Of a stretch of DNA of 64,000 bases, positions 33,787-43,766 are shown piece by piece (the first letter of the stretch is position 1; every line of letters begins with the position of its first letter). Source of the stretch: Martelella sp. AD-3 (GTDB lineage: Bacteria > Pseudomonadota > Alphaproteobacteria > Rhizobiales > Rhizobiaceae); the NCBI RefSeq assembly GCF_001578105.1, contig NZ_CP014275.1, positions 1,798,001-1,862,000 on the forward strand, given 5' to 3'. The translations under genes were made by a program, and so were the position numbers. The notes under the pieces were generated by a model, which saw only the letters and a list, made by a program, of their open reading frames with translations, did no database searches and had not been told where the DNA came from.

Positions 33787-35436
33787 ATGGCACGTCAGTT
33801 CATCTATCACATGGCAGGCCTCAACAAGGCCTATGGCAACAAGAAGGTTCTCGAGAACATTCACCTGTCCTTCTATCCGGACGCCAAGATCGGCATTCTG
33901 GGTCCGAACGGCGCCGGTAAGTCGACGGTTCTCAGAATCATGGCCGGCCTCGACAAGGAGTATACCGGGGAGGCCTGGGTGGCGGACGGCGCGACCGTCG
34001 GCTATCTGCCGCAGGAGCCGGAGCTTGATGCGGAAAAGACGGTGCTGGAAAACGCCATGGAAGGCGTTGCGAAGAAACAGGCCGTCCTCGACCGCTACAA
34101 CGAACTGATGATGAACTATTCCGACGAGACGGCCGACGAGGCCGCCAAGCTGCAGGATGTCATCGACAGCCAGAACCTCTGGGACCTCGAAAGCCAGGTC
34201 GAAATGGCCATGGACGCGCTGCGCTGCCCGCCGGGCGACGCCAATGTCGTCAACCTCTCCGGCGGCGAGAAGCGCCGCGTGGCGCTCTGCCGGCTGCTGC
34301 TGTCGCAGCCCGACCTGCTGCTCCTCGACGAGCCGACCAACCATCTCGACGCCGAGACCATCGCCTGGCTGGAAAAGCATCTGCGGGAATATCCGGGCGC
34401 TGTCCTGATGATCACCCATGACCGCTACTTCCTCGACAATGTCACCGGCTGGATCCTCGAGCTCGACCGCGGCCGCGGCATTCCCTATGAGGGCAACTAC
34501 ACCGCCTACCTGCAGGCCAAGGCCAAGCGCATGGCCCAGGAGGGCCGCGAGGATGCCGCCCGCCAGAAGGCGATTTCGCGCGAGCAGGAATGGATTTCGT
34601 CCAATCCCAAGGCCCGGCAGACGAAGTCGAAAGCCCGTATCCGCGCCTATGACGACCTCGTCAAATCGGCGGCCGATCGCCGTCCGGGCGACGCGCAGAT
34701 CGTCATCCCGATGGGCGAGCGTCTCGGCCAGGTCGTCATCGAGGCCGAGGGACTGTCGAAGGGCTATGGCGACCGCCTGCTGATCGACGATCTCTCCTTC
34801 AAGCTGCCGCCCGGCGGCATTGTCGGCATCATCGGCCCGAACGGCGCCGGCAAGTCGACGCTGTTCCGCATGATCACCGGCCAGGAAACGCCCGACAGCG
34901 GCGAAATCCGCGTCGGCGAGACGGTCGATCTCGGTTATGTCGACCAGAGCCGCGACACGCTTGACGGCGACAAGACCGTCTGGGAAGAGATTTCCGGCGG
35001 CAATGACGTGATCAAGCTCGGCAGCCACGAGGTCAACAGCCGCGCCTATTGCGGTTCGTTCAACTTCAAGGGCGGCGACCAGCAGCAGAAGGTCGGCACG
35101 CTGTCGGGCGGCCAGCGCAACCGCGTCCACCTTGCCAAGATGCTGAAATCGGGCTCCAACGTGCTGCTCCTCGACGAGCCCACCAACGACCTCGACACCG
35201 AGACGTTGGCAGCGCTGGAAGACGCGCTGGAAAACTTCGCCGGCTGCGCCGTGGTCATCTCCCATGACCGCATGTTCCTCGACCGCCTCGCCACCCACAT
35301 CCTCGCCTTCGAGGGCGACAGCCATGTGGAATGGTTCGAGGGCAACTTCGCCGACTATGAAGCCGACAAGATCAGAAGGCTCGGCCCGGACAGCGTCAAC
35401 CCGAAGCGGGTGACGTACAAGCGGTTGACGAGGTAA
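33787..35436 (+). CDS. ettA: Energy-dependent translational throttle protein EttA (ABC-F ATPase)
   Basis: A ribosome-associated ABC-F protein of 549 residues that binds the E site and gates the first peptide bond according to ATP/ADP level. Two ABC domains: Walker [10 protein letters not shown] at about residues 39-47 and again near 356, signatures LSGGEKRRV and LSGGQRNRV, and Walker [13 protein letters not shown] and [12 protein letters not shown]. Between them lies the charged linker ([20 protein letters not shown]). The EttA arm and the C-terminal [17 protein letters not shown] are present. ATG 33787 is the conserved start [14 protein letters not shown]. Confidence 0.97.
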   Translation: MARQFIYHMAGLNKAYGNKKVLENIHLSFYPDAKIGILGPNGAGKSTVLRIMAGLDKEYTGEAWVADGATVGYLPQEPELDAEKTVLENAMEGVAKKQAVLDRYNELMMNYSDETADEAAKLQDVIDSQNLWDLESQVEMAMDALRCPPGDANVVNLSGGEKRRVALCRLLLSQPDLLLLDEPTNHLDAETIAWLEKHLREYPGAVLMITHDRYFLDNVTGWILELDRGRGIPYEGNYTAYLQAKAKRMAQEGREDAARQKAISREQEWISSNPKARQTKSKARIRAYDDLVKSAADRRPGDAQIVIPMGERLGQVVIEAEGLSKGYGDRLLIDDLSFKLPPGGIVGIIGPNGAGKSTLFRMITGQETPDSGEIRVGETVDLGYVDQSRDTLDGDKTVWEEISGGNDVIKLGSHEVNSRAYCGSFNFKGGDQQQKVGTLSGGQRNRVHLAKMLKSGSNVLLLDEPTNDLDTETLAALEDALENFAGCAVVISHDRMFLDRLATHILAFEGDSHVEWFEGNFADYEADKIRRLGPDSVNPKRVTYKRLTR

Positions 35437-35616
35437 CTGAGGCCGGAACAAACAGGTGGCGGGCCTCAGGCTCGCCGCTGGTTTATTGAAACAACGCTCA
35501 CCCGCTGTGAGGCTGGCCCGAGCTTTCATCGCCACTGCCTTGACGAGCGTGACGTGTTTGCGGGGCAGAGCGCAACGTTCGCGGGACGACCGCCTCAAAG
35601 GCCTTGAAATGCCGCC

Positions 35617-35765
35617 TGGATCCTCGGGTCAAGCCCGAGGATGACACGGTGTGTGTCGGTGGGTGTTGTCAAAAGCAAAAGCCGGAGACGATGCCTCCGG
35701 CCTTGGGTTTTTCCGTGTCGTATCGCCATCTTCTGCGTCATCCTCGGGCTTGACCCGAGGATCCA
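35617..35765. repeat. Inverted pair of 29-bp palindromic repeats
   Basis: A 29-bp unit at 35617-35645 is repeated exactly, in inverted orientation, at 35737-35765. Each unit contains its own hairpin CCTCGGG-TCAAG-CCCGAGG. The two are separated by 91 bp that hold a further stem at 35681-35701. The overall shape is a REP/BIME- or MITE-like element of a kind widespread in rhizobial genomes. Confidence 0.85.
35681..35715. terminator. Probable bidirectional terminator between ettA and slt
   Basis: GCCGGAG-ACGATGC-CTCCGGC forms a 7-bp stem. On the plus strand TTGGGTTTTT follows, and on the minus strand TTTTGCTTTTG follows, so it can end both convergent transcripts. It sits inside the repeat element. 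Confidence 0.65.
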
Positions 35766-35841
35766 GGCCCCAAGGCACGTCATTTCTGCGGCTGGTCTGG
35801 CGAATGGTCACCCATCAGCCAAGCCCTCATCCGCAAAGACC

Positions 35842-37905
35842 TCACGTCCGCCCGTAGATCAAATCCCGTGCGATGTCCGTCGGCTGGCCGAGGCGGGCCT
35901 TGTAGATTTCGTAGTTCTCCATGATGCGCTGAACGTAGTTGCGCGTTTCCGGATAGGGGATCGATTCGATCCAGTCGATGACGAAATCGAGGCTCTTGCC
36001 GCGCGGGTCGCCGAAGCGTTCGATCCATTGCGGCACGCGGGCGGGGCCGGCATTGTAGGCGACGAAGGTGAGGATGTAGGAACCGTCAAACCGGTCGATC
36101 TGCTCGCCGAGATAATGGGCGCCGAGGGTGGCGTTATAGGCGGGGTCGGTCGTCAGGCGGCTTGCGGAATAGGAGAGGCCGTGGCGGCTTGCCACGCGCT
36201 GGGCCGTCGTCGGCAGAAGCTGCAGCAGGCCGCGTGCATCGGCAGGCGAAACGGCGCCCGGATTGAAGGCGCTTTCCTGACGCGCGATCGCATAGGCGAG
36301 CGCCATGCCGGAGCCGGAAATATTGGCATCCGTTGGAATGACGCCGATGGGGAAGGCAAGCGCCGCCACATCGATCCCGCGACCATAGGCAATCTTGCCG
36401 ATCTGCAGCGACAGCGAATGGGTGCGGTCCTTTTCGGCCTGATAGGCGAGGATCGCCAGTTCGCCGGGGCTGGTCAGCTCGTCGGCAAGTGCAAGGTAGA
36501 GCCGGTCGGCGCGCCAGCCATGGCCGACCGATTGCAGCCGGTTGATGGCCTGCACGGCGGGGTTCTTCTGGAAACTGGCACGGTCGGCCGGCGTCGGGCT
36601 CGGATAGTCGACGTCAAACTGCGTCTGGCCGAGCTTCTGCAGGGCTAGCTGGCCGTAGAAGGTGGTCGGATACTGGCCGGCGCGGCGATAGAAATCGCGC
36701 GCATTGCCCGGCCCTCCGGCTTCGGCGGCGCGGCCCTGCCAGTAATAGGAGCGTGCGGCCGAGATCGGCGTCGGCGAAATCTCGACGATCTTGGCGAAAT
36801 GACCGGCGGCGGTGCGACCGTCATTGAGGCCGCGCAGCGCGATCCAGCCGGCGTGGAAGGCCTCGTCCAGCTGGTCCAGACGCCCGTCGGGCATGGCTGC
36901 GGCGACGATCTGGTAGGCCTGGCGCGGATTGCCCTCCTCATAGAAATGGCGGCCGACAATGCGGCTTTCATCCCACCACTGGTCCGGGTTGACGAGCGCC
37001 GCCTGGTTGCGCGGCATCTTCTTCAACAGTGCGGCGGCCGTGTCGAAACGGTTGTTCTGCCGGGCGTTGCGGATCTGGATATAGAGAAAGCCCGGATCGC
37101 TGCGCCAGGAGGAATGGACGGCGTTGATCAGGCTGTCGGAATTGGACTGACGGCGGATCACGGCCGCCCAGGCATTGTAGAAGGACTGCGCGTTGCCGTA
37201 TTCGGAGAAGCGCTTGGCCTGGGTCGCGCGGTCGCGGTAGAGCAGGTAGATCATGCGGTTCTTATGATCCTCCTGCGAAAGGATCGAGCCGAAGGCGTTG
37301 ATGAACTGGTTTTCCGTCGCCGTGTCGAGCGCCCACCCGCTCCAGGCGCGGTTGACGATGTCATGCGCCTTCTGGCGCTGGCCGGTGGCCAGGAGCGCCT
37401 TTCCAAGCAGCAGCGTGCCTTCCGACGTCTCCGGCAGGGAATTGCCGAAGGCGGCGATGACGGCGTTTGGGGAAGGGTTCTCATCGGCGAAGGCGCGCTC
37501 GGAATGGGCCCTCAAGGCAGAAAGTCCGGGCCAACCCTTCAGTTCCTGTTGCGCCTCGGCGATCTCGGAGGAGGGGACGCCCTTGTCGCCGGAAAGCGCG
37601 ATCGCCCAGCTGAGGATCTGGTGGTCGAGCGAGTTTTCGGGAAGACGGTTGCGGTCGCGCAGCGCGGTCGAGACGTCGGATTCCTTCAGCGCGTCGAGCC
37701 CGTGTTTCAGGATCGAGCTTGAGGCGGGGTTCGCCACGGGCTGGGTGATTGCGCCGGTGATCTCCATGGAGGGCGTTCCGGCCAAGCCATCGGGTCTGGC
37801 ATAGGGAATGGGGGCGACGGAGGGAAACTCCTGCGCGGCGGCAAGCGCAATGTCGGTCACGGCCACGGAAGCGGCGAGCGAGAGCATCAACAGGGTTTTC
37901 TTCAT
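35842..37905 (-). CDS. slt: Soluble lytic murein transglycosylase
   Basis: A periplasmic enzyme cutting peptidoglycan with 1,6-anhydro product formation. 687 residues: signal peptide [20 protein letters not shown], a long alpha-superhelical U-domain (about 60-500), and a C-terminal SLT/lysozyme-like domain. The catalytic Glu is in [28 protein letters not shown] and [15 protein letters not shown] complete the three family motifs. It is convergent with ettA and divergent from dapA. Confidence 0.95.
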   Translation of the reverse strand: MKKTLLMLSLAASVAVTDIALAAAQEFPSVAPIPYARPDGLAGTPSMEITGAITQPVANPASSSILKHGLDALKESDVSTALRDRNRLPENSLDHQILSWAIALSGDKGVPSSEIAEAQQELKGWPGLSALRAHSERAFADENPSPNAVIAAFGNSLPETSEGTLLLGKALLATGQRQKAHDIVNRAWSGWALDTATENQFINAFGSILSQEDHKNRMIYLLYRDRATQAKRFSEYGNAQSFYNAWAAVIRRQSNSDSLINAVHSSWRSDPGFLYIQIRNARQNNRFDTAAALLKKMPRNQAALVNPDQWWDESRIVGRHFYEEGNPRQAYQIVAAAMPDGRLDQLDEAFHAGWIALRGLNDGRTAAGHFAKIVEISPTPISAARSYYWQGRAAEAGGPGNARDFYRRAGQYPTTFYGQLALQKLGQTQFDVDYPSPTPADRASFQKNPAVQAINRLQSVGHGWRADRLYLALADELTSPGELAILAYQAEKDRTHSLSLQIGKIAYGRGIDVAALAFPIGVIPTDANISGSGMALAYAIARQESAFNPGAVSPADARGLLQLLPTTAQRVASRHGLSYSASRLTTDPAYNATLGAHYLGEQIDRFDGSYILTFVAYNAGPARVPQWIERFGDPRGKSLDFVIDWIESIPYPETRNYVQRIMENYEIYKARLGQPTDIARDLIYGRT

Positions 37906-38113
37906 TCGAGCGTCCCGGGAACGAATTCAACAGCGCCTGAAACTATCGGTCTCCTCGGTTAAAATCGGCTTAACCCTGACGAATTTCAAGGGCTGCGGAA
38001 GACCCCTCCAATGCCGAACGCAATGCTTGCAGTGCCCCATGTCCGGCATTATGGTGCGTTCGATTTTGAAACAGGAATGCGGCTTTAAAATGAATGCCGC
38101 CAGGAGAAGCCGC

Positions 38114-38995
38114 ATGTTCAAGGGGTCCATTCCCGCCCTTGTCACCCCGTTTGCCGAGAACGGAGCGTTGGACGAGGCGGGCTTTGTCGATCACGTCAAC
38201 TGGATGATCGACGAAGGCAGCCACGGGCTCGTGCCGGTCGGGACCACCGGCGAATCGCCGACGCTCAGCCACGACGAACACCGTCGCGTCGTCGATCTGT
38301 GCGTCGAGGCAGCTGCGGGCCGCGTGCCTGTCATTGCCGGCGCGGGATCCAACAATACGCGCGAGGCGATCGAGCTCGCGCAGCATGCGGAAAAGGCCGG
38401 CGCGGACGCCGTTCTGGTGGTGACGCCCTATTACAACAAGCCGACCCAGAAGGGCCTTTATGCCCATTTTGCCGCGGTTGCCGAGGCCATCACGCTGCCG
38501 ATCATCATCTACAATATCCCGCCGCGCTCGGTTATCGACATGCTGCCGGAAACGATGGGCCAGCTTGCCAGGGACTGTCCGAATATCGTCGGCGTGAAGG
38601 ACGCCACCGGCAAGATCGAGCGCGTTTCCGAACAGCGCATCTCCTGCGGCGCGGATTTCATCCAGATCTCCGGCGAGGACGCCACCGCGCTCGGCTTTGT
38701 CGCTCACGGCGGCGTCGGCTGCATCTCGGTGACCGCCAATGTGGCGCCGAAGCTCTGCTGCGCGTTCCAGACGGCCTTGCTGAACGGGGACTTCAAGACC
38801 GCGCTTTCCTATCAGGACCGGCTGATGCCGCTGCACAAGGCGCTGTTTCTTGAACCCGGCGTCAGCGGCACTAAATATGCGCTCAAGAGAATCGGACGGA
38901 TGAGCGACGCCGTGCGTCTGCCGCTTCTCGGCGTGGAGGAACGCACGGCCGGCGCCATCGATGCCGCCCTGCGCCACGCCGGACTGATCGACTAG
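38114..38995 (+). CDS. dapA: 4-hydroxy-tetrahydrodipicolinate synthase
   Basis: First committed step of lysine/meso-diaminopimelate synthesis, joining pyruvate and aspartate semialdehyde. The 293 residues show [17 protein letters not shown] (TT of the catalytic triad), [17 protein letters not shown] with the active Tyr, and [13 protein letters not shown] with the Schiff-base Lys near residue 161. AGGAGAAGCC precedes ATG 38114; the frame is open upstream to 37808 but that part is intergenic. The gene supplies the peptidoglycan pathway and precedes smpB. Confidence 0.97.
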   Translation: MFKGSIPALVTPFAENGALDEAGFVDHVNWMIDEGSHGLVPVGTTGESPTLSHDEHRRVVDLCVEAAAGRVPVIAGAGSNNTREAIELAQHAEKAGADAVLVVTPYYNKPTQKGLYAHFAAVAEAITLPIIIYNIPPRSVIDMLPETMGQLARDCPNIVGVKDATGKIERVSEQRISCGADFIQISGEDATALGFVAHGGVGCISVTANVAPKLCCAFQTALLNGDFKTALSYQDRLMPLHKALFLEPGVSGTKYALKRIGRMSDAVRLPLLGVEERTAGAIDAALRHAGLID

Positions 38996-39035
38996 CGCAT
39001 CGGTCCGGAAGTTGGATTGAATTCAATAAGTTAGA

Positions 39036-39076
39036 GCGTCGAGCGAAAAAGCGGAACCCGTTTTTTCGACCGACGC
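39036..39076. repeat. Intergenic hairpin element after dapA
   Basis: GCGTCG (39036-39041) pairs with CGACGC (39071-39076), and inside it CGAAAAA pairs with TTTTTTCG around a 10-base loop. It has the look of a common rhizobial intergenic palindrome and may also terminate dapA transcription. Confidence 0.6.
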
Positions 39077-39170
39077 GACAAGGGAAAGAAACGAGATCAT
39101 CGGGCGCTTCATAATGAGCGCCCCAAGATCTGGACGCAGGCAAGCGCCGCTCAGGCATACGGAAAAGACC

Positions 39171-39650
39171 ATGGCTCCGAAAGGCAGCAAGGGCGACGCT
39201 TTCAAGACCGTCGCCGAAAACCGCAAGGCGCGGTTCAACTACGAAATCCTCGACACGCTCGAGGCAGGCCTGGTTCTGACCGGAACCGAGGTCAAGTCGT
39301 TGCGCGAAGGCAAGGCCAATATCGCCGAATCCTACGCCTCCGACGAGGACGGCGAGATGTGGCTGATCAACTCCTATCTGCCGGAATATCTGCAGGGCAA
39401 TCGCTTCAACCACGAGCCGCGCCGCCGCCGGAAGCTGCTTCTCGGCCGACGGGAGATCAACCGGTTGCGCTCGGCGGTCAACCGCGAGGGCATGACCCTT
39501 ATTCCGTTGAAGCTCTATTTCAATGAACGGGGACTGGCGAAGCTGCAGTTGGCGCTGGGCAAGGGCAAGAAGGCGCACGACAAGCGCGAGACGGTCAAGA
39601 AGCGCGACTGGAATCGCGAAAAGAGCAGGCTCCTGAAGCAGCTTGGCTGA
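39171..39650 (+). CDS. smpB: SsrA-binding protein SmpB
   Basis: Partner of tmRNA in trans-translation: it delivers alanyl-tmRNA to stalled ribosomes. 159 residues with the OB-fold core [20 protein letters not shown], the tmRNA-binding [20 protein letters not shown], and the basic C-terminal tail [23 protein letters not shown] 39171 begins MAPKGSKG. No tmRNA gene lies next to it here. Confidence 0.97.
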   Translation: MAPKGSKGDAFKTVAENRKARFNYEILDTLEAGLVLTGTEVKSLREGKANIAESYASDEDGEMWLINSYLPEYLQGNRFNHEPRRRRKLLLGRREINRLRSAVNREGMTLIPLKLYFNERGLAKLQLALGKGKKAHDKRETVKKRDWNREKSRLLKQLG

Positions 39651-39745
39651 TAATTTCTTCGCCCTAAGGTTGTTTTTAGGCAGTCTCTGATAACGCTGTC
39701 AGTCGTAACACAGCAGAGCCGCGCGCGGTTGCGCGGGTCTGGTCG

Positions 39746-40324
39746 TCAGTCGTCGAAATCCGAGGAGACAACCTCCGCCTGCCGCTGCGGACGCTCTGAA
39801 GGTTCGCGTCCGACTTCGCCGCGCAGCGACACCAGATCGATGAAATGGTCCGCCTGGCGGCGCAGGTCATCGGCGATCATCGGCGGCTGGGTCGACATGG
39901 TGGAAACGACGGAAACCTTGCGCCCCTTGCGTTGCAGCGCCTCGACAAGGGTGGTGAAGTCGCCGTCGCCGGAGAAGATGACGAGATGGTCCACCGTTGC
40001 GGACTGTTCCATCGCGTCGATCGCCAGCTCTATATCCATGTTGCCCTTGATCTTCCGGCGTCCCATGGAATCGGTGAACTCCTTGGCGGGCTTGGTCACC
40101 ACCTTGTAGCCATTGTAGTCGAGCCAGTCGATCAACGGCCTGATCGAGGAGTACTCCTGGTCCTCGATCAGCGCGGTATAATAGTAGGCACGCAGGAGGT
40201 AAGCCTTGTTGTTGAACGTTTTCAGCAGCTTCCGATAATCGATGTCGAATCCCAGGCTTTTCGAAGCGGCATAGAGGTTCGCTCCATCGATAAAAAGCGC
40301 AATCTTTTCGCGCGGATCAAACAT
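39746..40324 (-). CDS. NYN-domain (LabA/DUF88-type) putative ribonuclease
   Basis: A 192-residue PIN-like protein. The acidic metal-binding residues are visible in ALFIDGANLY (about 9-18), GNMDIELAIDAM (about 94-105) and VIFSGDGDFTTLVEALQRKG (about 114-133). This is the LabA/NYN pattern linked to RNA processing. AAGGG precedes ATG. The tail after residue 165 is Glu/Arg-rich. It is divergent from rpoZ; the position beside smpB and rpoZ is consistent with an RNA-related job but does not prove it. Confidence 0.88.
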   Translation of the reverse strand: MFDPREKIALFIDGANLYAASKSLGFDIDYRKLLKTFNNKAYLLRAYYYTALIEDQEYSSIRPLIDWLDYNGYKVVTKPAKEFTDSMGRRKIKGNMDIELAIDAMEQSATVDHLVIFSGDGDFTTLVEALQRKGRKVSVVSTMSTQPPMIADDLRRQADHFIDLVSLRGEVGREPSERPQRQAEVVSSDFDD

Positions 40325-40432
40325 GCAAAATACCCTTCACTAAAACCAGTTTTGCGTGGGCCGGGCCCGAATTGCGATAAATAAAGAACCTTCAAAATAA
40401 AGGCAGCAGCTCGAAAATGCCAGTCGCACTTT

Positions 40433-40451
40433 TACGTGATTTAATCACGTA
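40433..40451. promoter_or_regulatory. 19-bp perfect palindrome between the NYN gene and rpoZ
   Basis: TACGTGAT-TTA-ATCACGTA is a perfect 8-bp inverted repeat with a 3-base centre. It lies 109 bp from the NYN start and 156 bp from the rpoZ start, in the AT-rich part of the divergent promoter region. It looks like a dimeric regulator site; the regulator is unknown. Confidence 0.55.
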
Positions 40452-40606
40452 TGCGGAAACATTCAACCCATAGTTATATCCCGTGAACGGCCAAAAGCAT
40501 CGTTTGTTCCGAAACCCCCTGGCGGGATTGAAAATGCGCTCTTGAATTCCGATATGTGAGTCTCTATGAGAGGCATTTCCACAGAAATCACCTAAAAGGA
40601 CAGTCA

Positions 40607-41011
40607 ATGGCACGTGTCACAGTTGAAGACTGTATCGACAAAGTTGACAACCGGTTCGACCTGGTTCTGCTCGCCGGACATCGTGCGCGTCTCATCTCCC
40701 AGGGCGCTCCGATCACTGTCGACCGCGATAACGACAAGAACCCCGTTGTCGCGCTGCGTGAAATCGCTGACGAGACACTTTCGCCCGACGACCTCAAGGA
40801 AGACCTGATTCACTCCCTGCAGCGTCACGTCGAGGTGGACGAGCCGGAAGCAGAACAGACGCAGAGCGCTGCTTCCGAGGACGATGTCGGCGCAGAGACC
40901 GCAGACCGCCCCGACCAGCCCGAAGCCATCCCTTTCGACCAGATGTCGGAGGAAGAACTGCGCGCCGGGATCGAGGGTCTGGTTCCGCCGGAAAAGGGCG
41001 ACGACTACTGA
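40607..41011 (+). CDS. rpoZ: RNA polymerase omega subunit
   Basis: Small RNAP subunit that helps fold beta' and forms part of a ppGpp site. 134 residues: [20 protein letters not shown], then [13 protein letters not shown] and [13 protein letters not shown], which are the conserved core; the last 60 residues are an acidic tail typical of alphaproteobacteria. ATG 40607 follows an AAAAGGAC motif. It precedes the rsh gene by 106 bp, a gene order conserved with spoT in many proteobacteria and meaningful since both act in the stringent response. Confidence 0.96.
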   Translation: MARVTVEDCIDKVDNRFDLVLLAGHRARLISQGAPITVDRDNDKNPVVALREIADETLSPDDLKEDLIHSLQRHVEVDEPEAEQTQSAASEDDVGAETADRPDQPEAIPFDQMSEEELRAGIEGLVPPEKGDDY

Positions 41012-41117
41012 TTGCCCGTGATGCGGGGTCCATGTGCCCCGCACCGCATTTCCCTTTCCTGTCAGAACGGGCCGCGCCTGACCCGTATTTCGCCCGACCG
41101 GGCCTGGTCTTTCAGCC

Positions 41118-43322
41118 ATGATGCGGCAATACGAACTTGTTGAGCGGGTACAGAAATACAAGCCTGACGCCGACATAGCACTGCTCAACAAGGCCTATGT
41201 CTACGCCATGCAGAAGCATGGCCGACAGAGGCGCGCGAGCGGCGACCCCTACATCTCGCATCCGCTGGAAGTCGCGGCGATCCTGACCGACCTGCATATG
41301 GACGAGTCCACGATCGCGGTCGCGCTTTTGCATGACACGATCGAGGACACGTCGGCGACGAGGGCCGAGATCGACGCGTTTTTCGGCGATGAGATCGGCG
41401 CGCTGGTCGAGGGGCTGACCAAGATCAAGCGGCTCGACCTCGTCTCCCGCAAGGCCCAGCAGGCGGAGAACCTGCGCAAGCTGCTCCTGTCCGTCGCCGA
41501 TGACGTGCGCGTGTTGCTGGTCAAGCTTGCCGACCGGCTGCACAATATGCGCACGCTCTATTACATGCGCCCGGACAAGCGCCGGCGTATTTCCGAGGAA
41601 ACGATGGAAATCTATGCGCCGCTCGCTGGCCGCATGGGCATGCAGGACATGCGCGAGGAACTGGAGGACCTGTCCTTCCAGTATATCAATCCGGATGCCT
41701 ACCAGACCATCAAGGGCAAGCTGCAGGACCTCTCCGGCCAGAACGAGGCCCTGGTCAAGAGCATCGAGGACGAACTGAAGGCGCTTCTGCAGAAGAACGG
41801 CCTTCAGGAGGTCAAGGTCAAGGGCCGGCAGAAGAAGCCGTTTTCGATCTTCAACAAGATGCAGTCGAAATCGCTCTCCTTCGAGCAGATGTCGGACCTC
41901 TACGGATTCCGCATCATCGTCGACGAGGTGGAGACCTGCTACCGGGCGCTCGGACTGGTGCACACCACCTGGCGGATGGTGCCGGAGCGGTTCAAGGACT
42001 ATATCTCCAACCCCAAGCAGAACGGCTACCAGTCCCTGCACACCACCATCGTCGGGCCGATGCGCCAGCGCATCGAACTGCAGATCCGCACCAAGCACAT
42101 GCACGAGATCGCCGAATACGGCATCGCCGCGCATTCGCTTTACAAGGACGGCAAGACCCGGAAGGGGCAGGCGGGCGACGAGGAGACCAGCGTCTTCTCC
42201 TGGTTCCGCAAGACGATCGAGGCGCTGGCGGAGGGCGACAGTCCCGAGGAGTTTCTCGAGCATACCAAGCTGGAACTGTTCCAGGACCAGGTGTTCTGCT
42301 TCACGCCCAAGGGCAAGCTGATCGCGCTGCCGAAGGACGCGACGCCGATCGATTTCGCCTATGCGGTGCACACCAATGTGGGCGACACCTGCGTGGGCGC
42401 CAAGGTGAACGGACGGATGATGCCGCTTGTCACCAGGCTCAACAATGGCGACGAGGTCGAGATCATCCGCTCGGGCGTTCAGGTTCCCCCGCCCGCCTGG
42501 GAAGGTATCGTGGTCACGGGCAAGGCGCGCGCGGCCATTCGCCGCGCCACGCGGGCGGCGATCCGCAAGCAGTACAGCGGTCTCGGCTACCGCATCCTGG
42601 AGCGCACCTTCGCCCGCTCCGGAAAGACCTTTTCGCGCGAGGTGCTGTCGACGGTGCTGCACCGGCTCGGACAGAGCGATGTCGAGGATGTGATCGCCGC
42701 GGTTGGCCGCAACGAAATGTCGTCGAGCGATGTGCTGCGCGCTGTCTTTCCCGACCACAAGGACGAGCGCGTCACGATCAAGCCGAGCAGCGAGGAAGGT
42801 TGGGTCAACCTTCCGAAAGGCGAGGGCATGGCCTTCAAGCTTCCGGAAACGACGGATGGCGGCGAAGCGGGGGCAGGCTTTCCGCTGCGCGGACTCAACG
42901 CCGGAGCGACCGTGCGTTTTGCGCCGTCCGGCGCTGTGCCGGGGGACCGGATCGTCGGCATCGCCGGAGATGACGGCAGCATCACCGTCTACCCGATACA
43001 GTCTCCGGACCTGCAGCATTTCGATGACGAGCCCGACCGCTGGATCGACATCCGCTGGGACATCGATTCCACCAACGACAAGCGATTCCGCGCCCGCGTC
43101 GGCATCAGCGTCCTGAACGAGCCGGGCACGCTCGCCCGGATCACGGAGACGATCGCGACGCTCGGCGTCAATATCCGCGCGATCCAGATGAAGGTCGTCG
43201 CCGAGGATTTCGCCGAGGTGACGATGGATATGGAAGTCTGGGACCTGCGCCAGTTGACGCAGACATTGAACCAGCTCAAGGCGCTCGATTGCGTTGCCAC
43301 GGTAAACCGTCTTTTCGAATAG
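41118..43322 (+). CDS. rsh: Bifunctional (p)ppGpp synthetase/hydrolase Rsh
   Basis: Sole long RelA/SpoT homologue expected in rhizobia. 734 residues. The HD hydrolase domain has YISHPLEVAAILTDL and VALLHDTIEDT (intact His-Asp). The synthetase domain has YGFRIIVDEVETCYRALGLV and NGYQSLHTTIVGP. Then come the TGS domain (FTPKGKLIALPKDATPIDFA), a zinc-finger/helical region and a C-terminal ACT domain (GISVLNEPGTLARITETIA). Both catalytic motifs are intact, so both activities are expected. ATG 41118 has a weak Shine-Dalgarno. Confidence 0.96.
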   Translation: MMRQYELVERVQKYKPDADIALLNKAYVYAMQKHGRQRRASGDPYISHPLEVAAILTDLHMDESTIAVALLHDTIEDTSATRAEIDAFFGDEIGALVEGLTKIKRLDLVSRKAQQAENLRKLLLSVADDVRVLLVKLADRLHNMRTLYYMRPDKRRRISEETMEIYAPLAGRMGMQDMREELEDLSFQYINPDAYQTIKGKLQDLSGQNEALVKSIEDELKALLQKNGLQEVKVKGRQKKPFSIFNKMQSKSLSFEQMSDLYGFRIIVDEVETCYRALGLVHTTWRMVPERFKDYISNPKQNGYQSLHTTIVGPMRQRIELQIRTKHMHEIAEYGIAAHSLYKDGKTRKGQAGDEETSVFSWFRKTIEALAEGDSPEEFLEHTKLELFQDQVFCFTPKGKLIALPKDATPIDFAYAVHTNVGDTCVGAKVNGRMMPLVTRLNNGDEVEIIRSGVQVPPPAWEGIVVTGKARAAIRRATRAAIRKQYSGLGYRILERTFARSGKTFSREVLSTVLHRLGQSDVEDVIAAVGRNEMSSSDVLRAVFPDHKDERVTIKPSSEEGWVNLPKGEGMAFKLPETTDGGEAGAGFPLRGLNAGATVRFAPSGAVPGDRIVGIAGDDGSITVYPIQSPDLQHFDDEPDRWIDIRWDIDSTNDKRFRARVGISVLNEPGTLARITETIATLGVNIRAIQMKVVAEDFAEVTMDMEVWDLRQLTQTLNQLKALDCVATVNRLFE

Positions 43323-43427
43323 CGCGGCAACCGCGAAAATATGGAACTTTCCACGATTTCGCCGCGTCTTTCTGTTAACGCTTGTTGTCTCTCTCGGACA
43401 TAGCGAACGAGGAAAGGAAGGTTTGCG

Positions 43428-43589
43428 ATGCTGGATCGTCTGACGCGCTTCTTCAAGCGCTTTACCAGTCCCAAGGTCACCGACAAGGAGGTCGACGGCG
43501 TCAAGCATGTGATCGACAATATCGACCACAATTTCGACCCCAACCGGCCGACGCCGCAACACCGTTCCGATGAACAGAAGGAAAGTTGA
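43428..43589 (+). CDS. Small basic/acidic hypothetical protein, 53 aa
   Basis: An ATG at 43428 preceded by GAGGAAAGGAAGG opens a 53-residue frame: MLDRLTRFFKRFTSPK, then VTDKEVDGVKHVIDNIDHNF and a polar tail ending in KES. The N-terminus can form an amphipathic basic helix. I do not recognise the family. The strong ribosome binding site and the position in the rsh-DUF2062 gap support a real gene; no homologue could be checked. Confidence 0.55.
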   Translation: MLDRLTRFFKRFTSPKVTDKEVDGVKHVIDNIDHNFDPNRPTPQHRSDEQKES

Positions 43590-43766
43590 CCGGCCAGCCC
43601 TCGGCGGGCGACATCTGGCGTGTGAAGCCGGCGGACGGATATGCGCTTGATCCGCCCGGCGCCTTGTTTCGGCCCCGCCGTCGCCGTGCCCGGCGATCGG
43701 TGTTGCAGCGGGCGAAGAAACCGTCTACGCCCTTGCAATCCCCCCGCCAGATGTCAAAAGTAGGCG

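Larger units (their letters stand above)
35437..35841. other. 405-bp intergenic region with a palindromic repeat element
   Basis: The gap between the convergent ends of ettA and slt contains no credible gene. Its main content is a repeat element at 35617-35765 with an internal hairpin, listed separately. The first 180 bp show nothing notable. Confidence 0.6.

Noticed and set aside
41112..43562. An 816-codon minus-strand frame antisense to rsh
   Set aside because: Rsh has all four expected domains on the plus strand; this is a shadow frame.
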